A stretch of 7,241 nucleotides of DNA, from contig CAMDSS010000096.1 in assembly GCA_945907085.1 (NCBI GenBank), positions 1-7,241 of the forward strand. The letters are read 5' to 3'. Position 1 is the first letter of the stretch, and each line of letters begins with the position of its first letter. The translations under genes and the position numbers were made by a program. Of the stretch, positions 6,584 through 7,241 are shown in pieces. The stretch comes from Cyanobium sp. NIES-981 (GTDB taxonomy: Bacteria; Cyanobacteriota; Cyanobacteriia; PCC-6307; Cyanobiaceae). The notes below the pieces were generated by a model. It made no database searches and was not told the origin of the DNA. It was given only the letters and a program-made list of their open reading frames with translations.

Positions 6584-7053
6584 TTTTTTCGCAGCACCAG
6601 CAAGGCCGCCATCTCCGCCATGGCCTTTTCCTTGCGCTGCAGCTCCTTTTTGAGAGCCTTGATCTCCCGCTGGTCCTGGGCTCGGAGCCTTTCAAGCTCC
6701 TTCTGCTCGGCCATCGTCAGCACTGGCTGGGCATTGGCATCCTGAGCTGTCTGACGCCATCGGCTCACCTGCTCAGGGAAGAGGCCTCGCTCACGGCAGT
6801 AGGCGCTGAGCTCGGTTTCATTAAGGCCAGCGGTCTCCATCACCACCGTGAACTTGTCGGTGGCGCTCCAGCCTTCTGGTTCCTTTTCCGATGCCGGCAC
6901 CACCGTTCCTTGCAACCGCCACACCTTCCTTCACTTGTAGAGGGTCGCCACGTGAATGCCCAGCTCTTCTGAAATCCGGGCCACATTCTGCCGCTGCGGA
7001 GGGCTCATCCGCCTTCTCACATCAGCCCTAACAGCCTCGCTGTAACGACGCAT
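6547..7053 (-). pseudogene. IS3-family transposase orfA (HTH DNA-binding protein) with in-frame TGA
   Basis: Starting at ATG 7053 (GAGGA about 8 bases upstream), the frame reads M-R-R-Y-S-E-A-V-R-A-D-V-R-R-R-M-S-P-P and then the helix-turn-helix V-A-R-I-S-E-E-L-G-I-H-V-A-T-L-Y-K. Codon 41 is TGA (6933-6931), followed by R-K-V-W-R-L-Q-G. Relatives carry Trp here (Y-N/K-W-R-K), so a single TGG to TGA change explains the stop. The remainder is open to TGA at 6549-6547 and includes the leucine-zipper-like E-R-L-R-A-Q-D-Q-R-E-I-K-A-L-K-K-E-L and the typical end K-K-W-E-A-F. A GTG at 6924 could restart translation, but without the first half of the DNA-binding domain. Confidence 0.85.
6550..6589 (-). 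promoter_or_regulatory. Programmed -1 ribosomal frameshift signal (A AAA AAG plus hairpin) between orfA and orfB
   Basis: On the - strand, 6589-6583 is A AAA AAG, placed in the orfA frame as CGA AAA AAG, the canonical X XXY YYZ heptamer of IS3 elements. After a 6-base spacer a stem forms from GCCTTC (6576-6571) and GAAGGC (6555-6550), with an inner GTTC/GGAC pairing. The orfA stop follows directly. A -1 slip moves ribosomes into the orfB frame to make the OrfAB fusion transposase. The signal is intact although both genes are broken. Confidence 0.8.
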
Positions 7054-7088
7054 TGATCATGTCCTCAAGCCCCCGGGTTTACGAGTGA

Positions 7089-7111
7089 AAGGAGTGACAT
7101 ATTTCCTGAAA
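7089..7111 (-). repeat. Right terminal inverted repeat of the IS3 element
   Basis: Read on the - strand it starts TTTCAGGAAATATGTCAC and ends TCCTT. It pairs with 5430-5452 (19 of 23 identical) and lies 35 bases upstream of the orfA start. Confidence 0.7.
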
Positions 7112-7113
7112 CC

Positions 7114-7191
7114 GGGGGGGCCACACCTGCCGGTGTGACGGGCCCTTTGCCTTCTCACATCAGCTTTGAAAGCCTCGATGTAATGCCGCAA
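7114..7191 (-). pseudogene. orfA N-terminal remnant of the second IS3-type element
   Basis: From a TTG at 7191 the frame reads M-R-H-Y-I-E-A-F-K-A-D-V-R-R-Q-R, aligned with M-R-R-Y-S-E-A-V-R-A-D-V-R-R-R-M of the first element. Past codon 16 it still aligns in DNA (GCCC, GGCAG, GTGGCCC) but with small indels, so the frame is lost before the C-run. Too short to make a functional product. Confidence 0.6.
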
Positions 7192-7227
7192 TGCTCTGTT
7201 CGATCAAGCCCACTAGTGGTCGAAATA

Positions 7228-7241
7228 AAGAGGCGTCATCT
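7228..7241 (-). repeat. Partial terminal repeat of the second IS3-type element at the window edge
   Basis: AGATGACGCCTCTT on the - strand differs at one of 14 positions from the inner part of the left inverted repeat at 5439-5452. The outer bases lie beyond the window. Confidence 0.55.

Larger units (their letters stand above)
5430..7111 (-). mobile_element. IS3-family insertion sequence, near full length but inactivated
   Basis: About 1.68 kb bounded by imperfect 23-base inverted repeats beginning TTTCAGGAAA at both ends. It contains orfA and orfB on the - strand, overlapping and joined by an A AAA AAG slippery site, the standard IS3-family layout. Both genes are broken: a nonsense codon in orfA and a one-base deletion in orfB. 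No target-site duplication can be read: the flanks are ...GCTGAC on the left and CCGGGG... on the right. Exact ends are uncertain by a few bases because IS3 elements often end in TG/CA. The left repeat also matches the second element's end at 7228-7241, so the pairing of ends may be mixed. Confidence 0.8.
7112..7241 (-). mobile_element. 5' end of a second, diverged IS3-family element, truncated
   Basis: Read on the - strand from 7241, this stretch aligns throughout with the 5' end of the first element: AGATGACGCCTCTT (terminal repeat), GGGCTTGA, then the orfA start and a 16-base identical block GCTGATGTGAGAAGGC (7164-7149, matching 7026-7011). Homology ends near the C-run at 7120-7114, where the first element's end begins. 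The rest of this element is not found on the far side of the first one. It continues past the window edge only by its outermost bases, presumably TTTCAGGAA. Confidence 0.7.

Noticed and set aside
6194..6745. 183-codon + strand open frame
   Set aside because: It lies antisense to orfA/orfB, whose - strand products match IS3 transposase motifs; the + product is low-complexity Ser/Ala-rich.
6931..6933. TGA in orfA as selenocysteine or programmed read-through
   Set aside because: The family residue is Trp, one base away; no selenocysteine insertion hairpin is apparent, and orfB is also broken.
5430..7241. Composite transposon carrying the sugar genes
   Set aside because: IS sequence is visible only on the right side of the cluster; a matching left copy would have to lie outside the window.

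Overview
The window holds two unlike halves. The left half (about 1-4915, all on the + strand) is the distal part of a nucleotide-sugar / surface-polysaccharide gene cluster. The right half (about 4916-7241) is a graveyard of insertion-sequence remnants whose transposase genes are all on the - strand. The organism cannot be fixed from the sequence. The palindrome GCGATCGC (HIP1, highly iterated in many cyanobacterial genomes) occurs at 1218-1225 and 3362-3369. Together with the moderately high GC content and the style of the proteins, this makes a cyanobacterium, perhaps of the Synechococcus/Cyanobium type, a reasonable guess. A proteobacterium is not excluded.

Sugar half: the C-terminal end of an RfbH-type CDP-4-keto-6-deoxyglucose 3-dehydrase is followed by a HAD-family phosphatase, a large thiamine-diphosphate (ThDP) enzyme of the acetolactate-synthase fold, and a HpcH/HpaI (citrate-lyase-like) aldolase. 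Each of the three junctions is the same 4-base ATGA stop/start overlap, so these four genes look like one translationally coupled operon. After a 201-base gap with a possible promoter comes an extended SDR (NAD(P)-dependent epimerase/reductase) with a GTG start. RfbH, a ThDP enzyme and an SDR are the same enzyme classes used to make the branched-chain 3,6-dideoxy sugar yersiniose (YerE adds a two-carbon unit from pyruvate to the CDP-3,6-dideoxy-4-keto sugar, YerF reduces it). The added HpcH-like aldolase and HAD phosphatase do not belong to that known pathway and suggest a variant product, possibly a new branched or chain-extended CDP sugar. The early genes (cytidylyltransferase, 4,6-dehydratase, E3 reductase) would lie upstream of the window if the pathway is complete.

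Mobile half: next to the sugar cluster lies a short, decayed - strand piece resembling the N-terminus of an ISAs1-type transposase (about 5174-5389). It abuts a nearly complete but dead IS3-family element (about 5430-7111). The IS3 element keeps 23-base imperfect terminal inverted repeats, the orfA/orfB overlap, a canonical A AAA AAG slippery heptamer and a downstream hairpin for programmed -1 frameshifting. However, orfA has a TGA codon where the family has Trp in its helix-turn-helix, and orfB has lost one base just before its last catalytic residue. At the right edge (7112-7241) lies the 5' end of a second, diverged IS3-type element in the same orientation, cut off after about 25-33 codons of its orfA. 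No RNA genes, CRISPR arrays or integration sites were seen.
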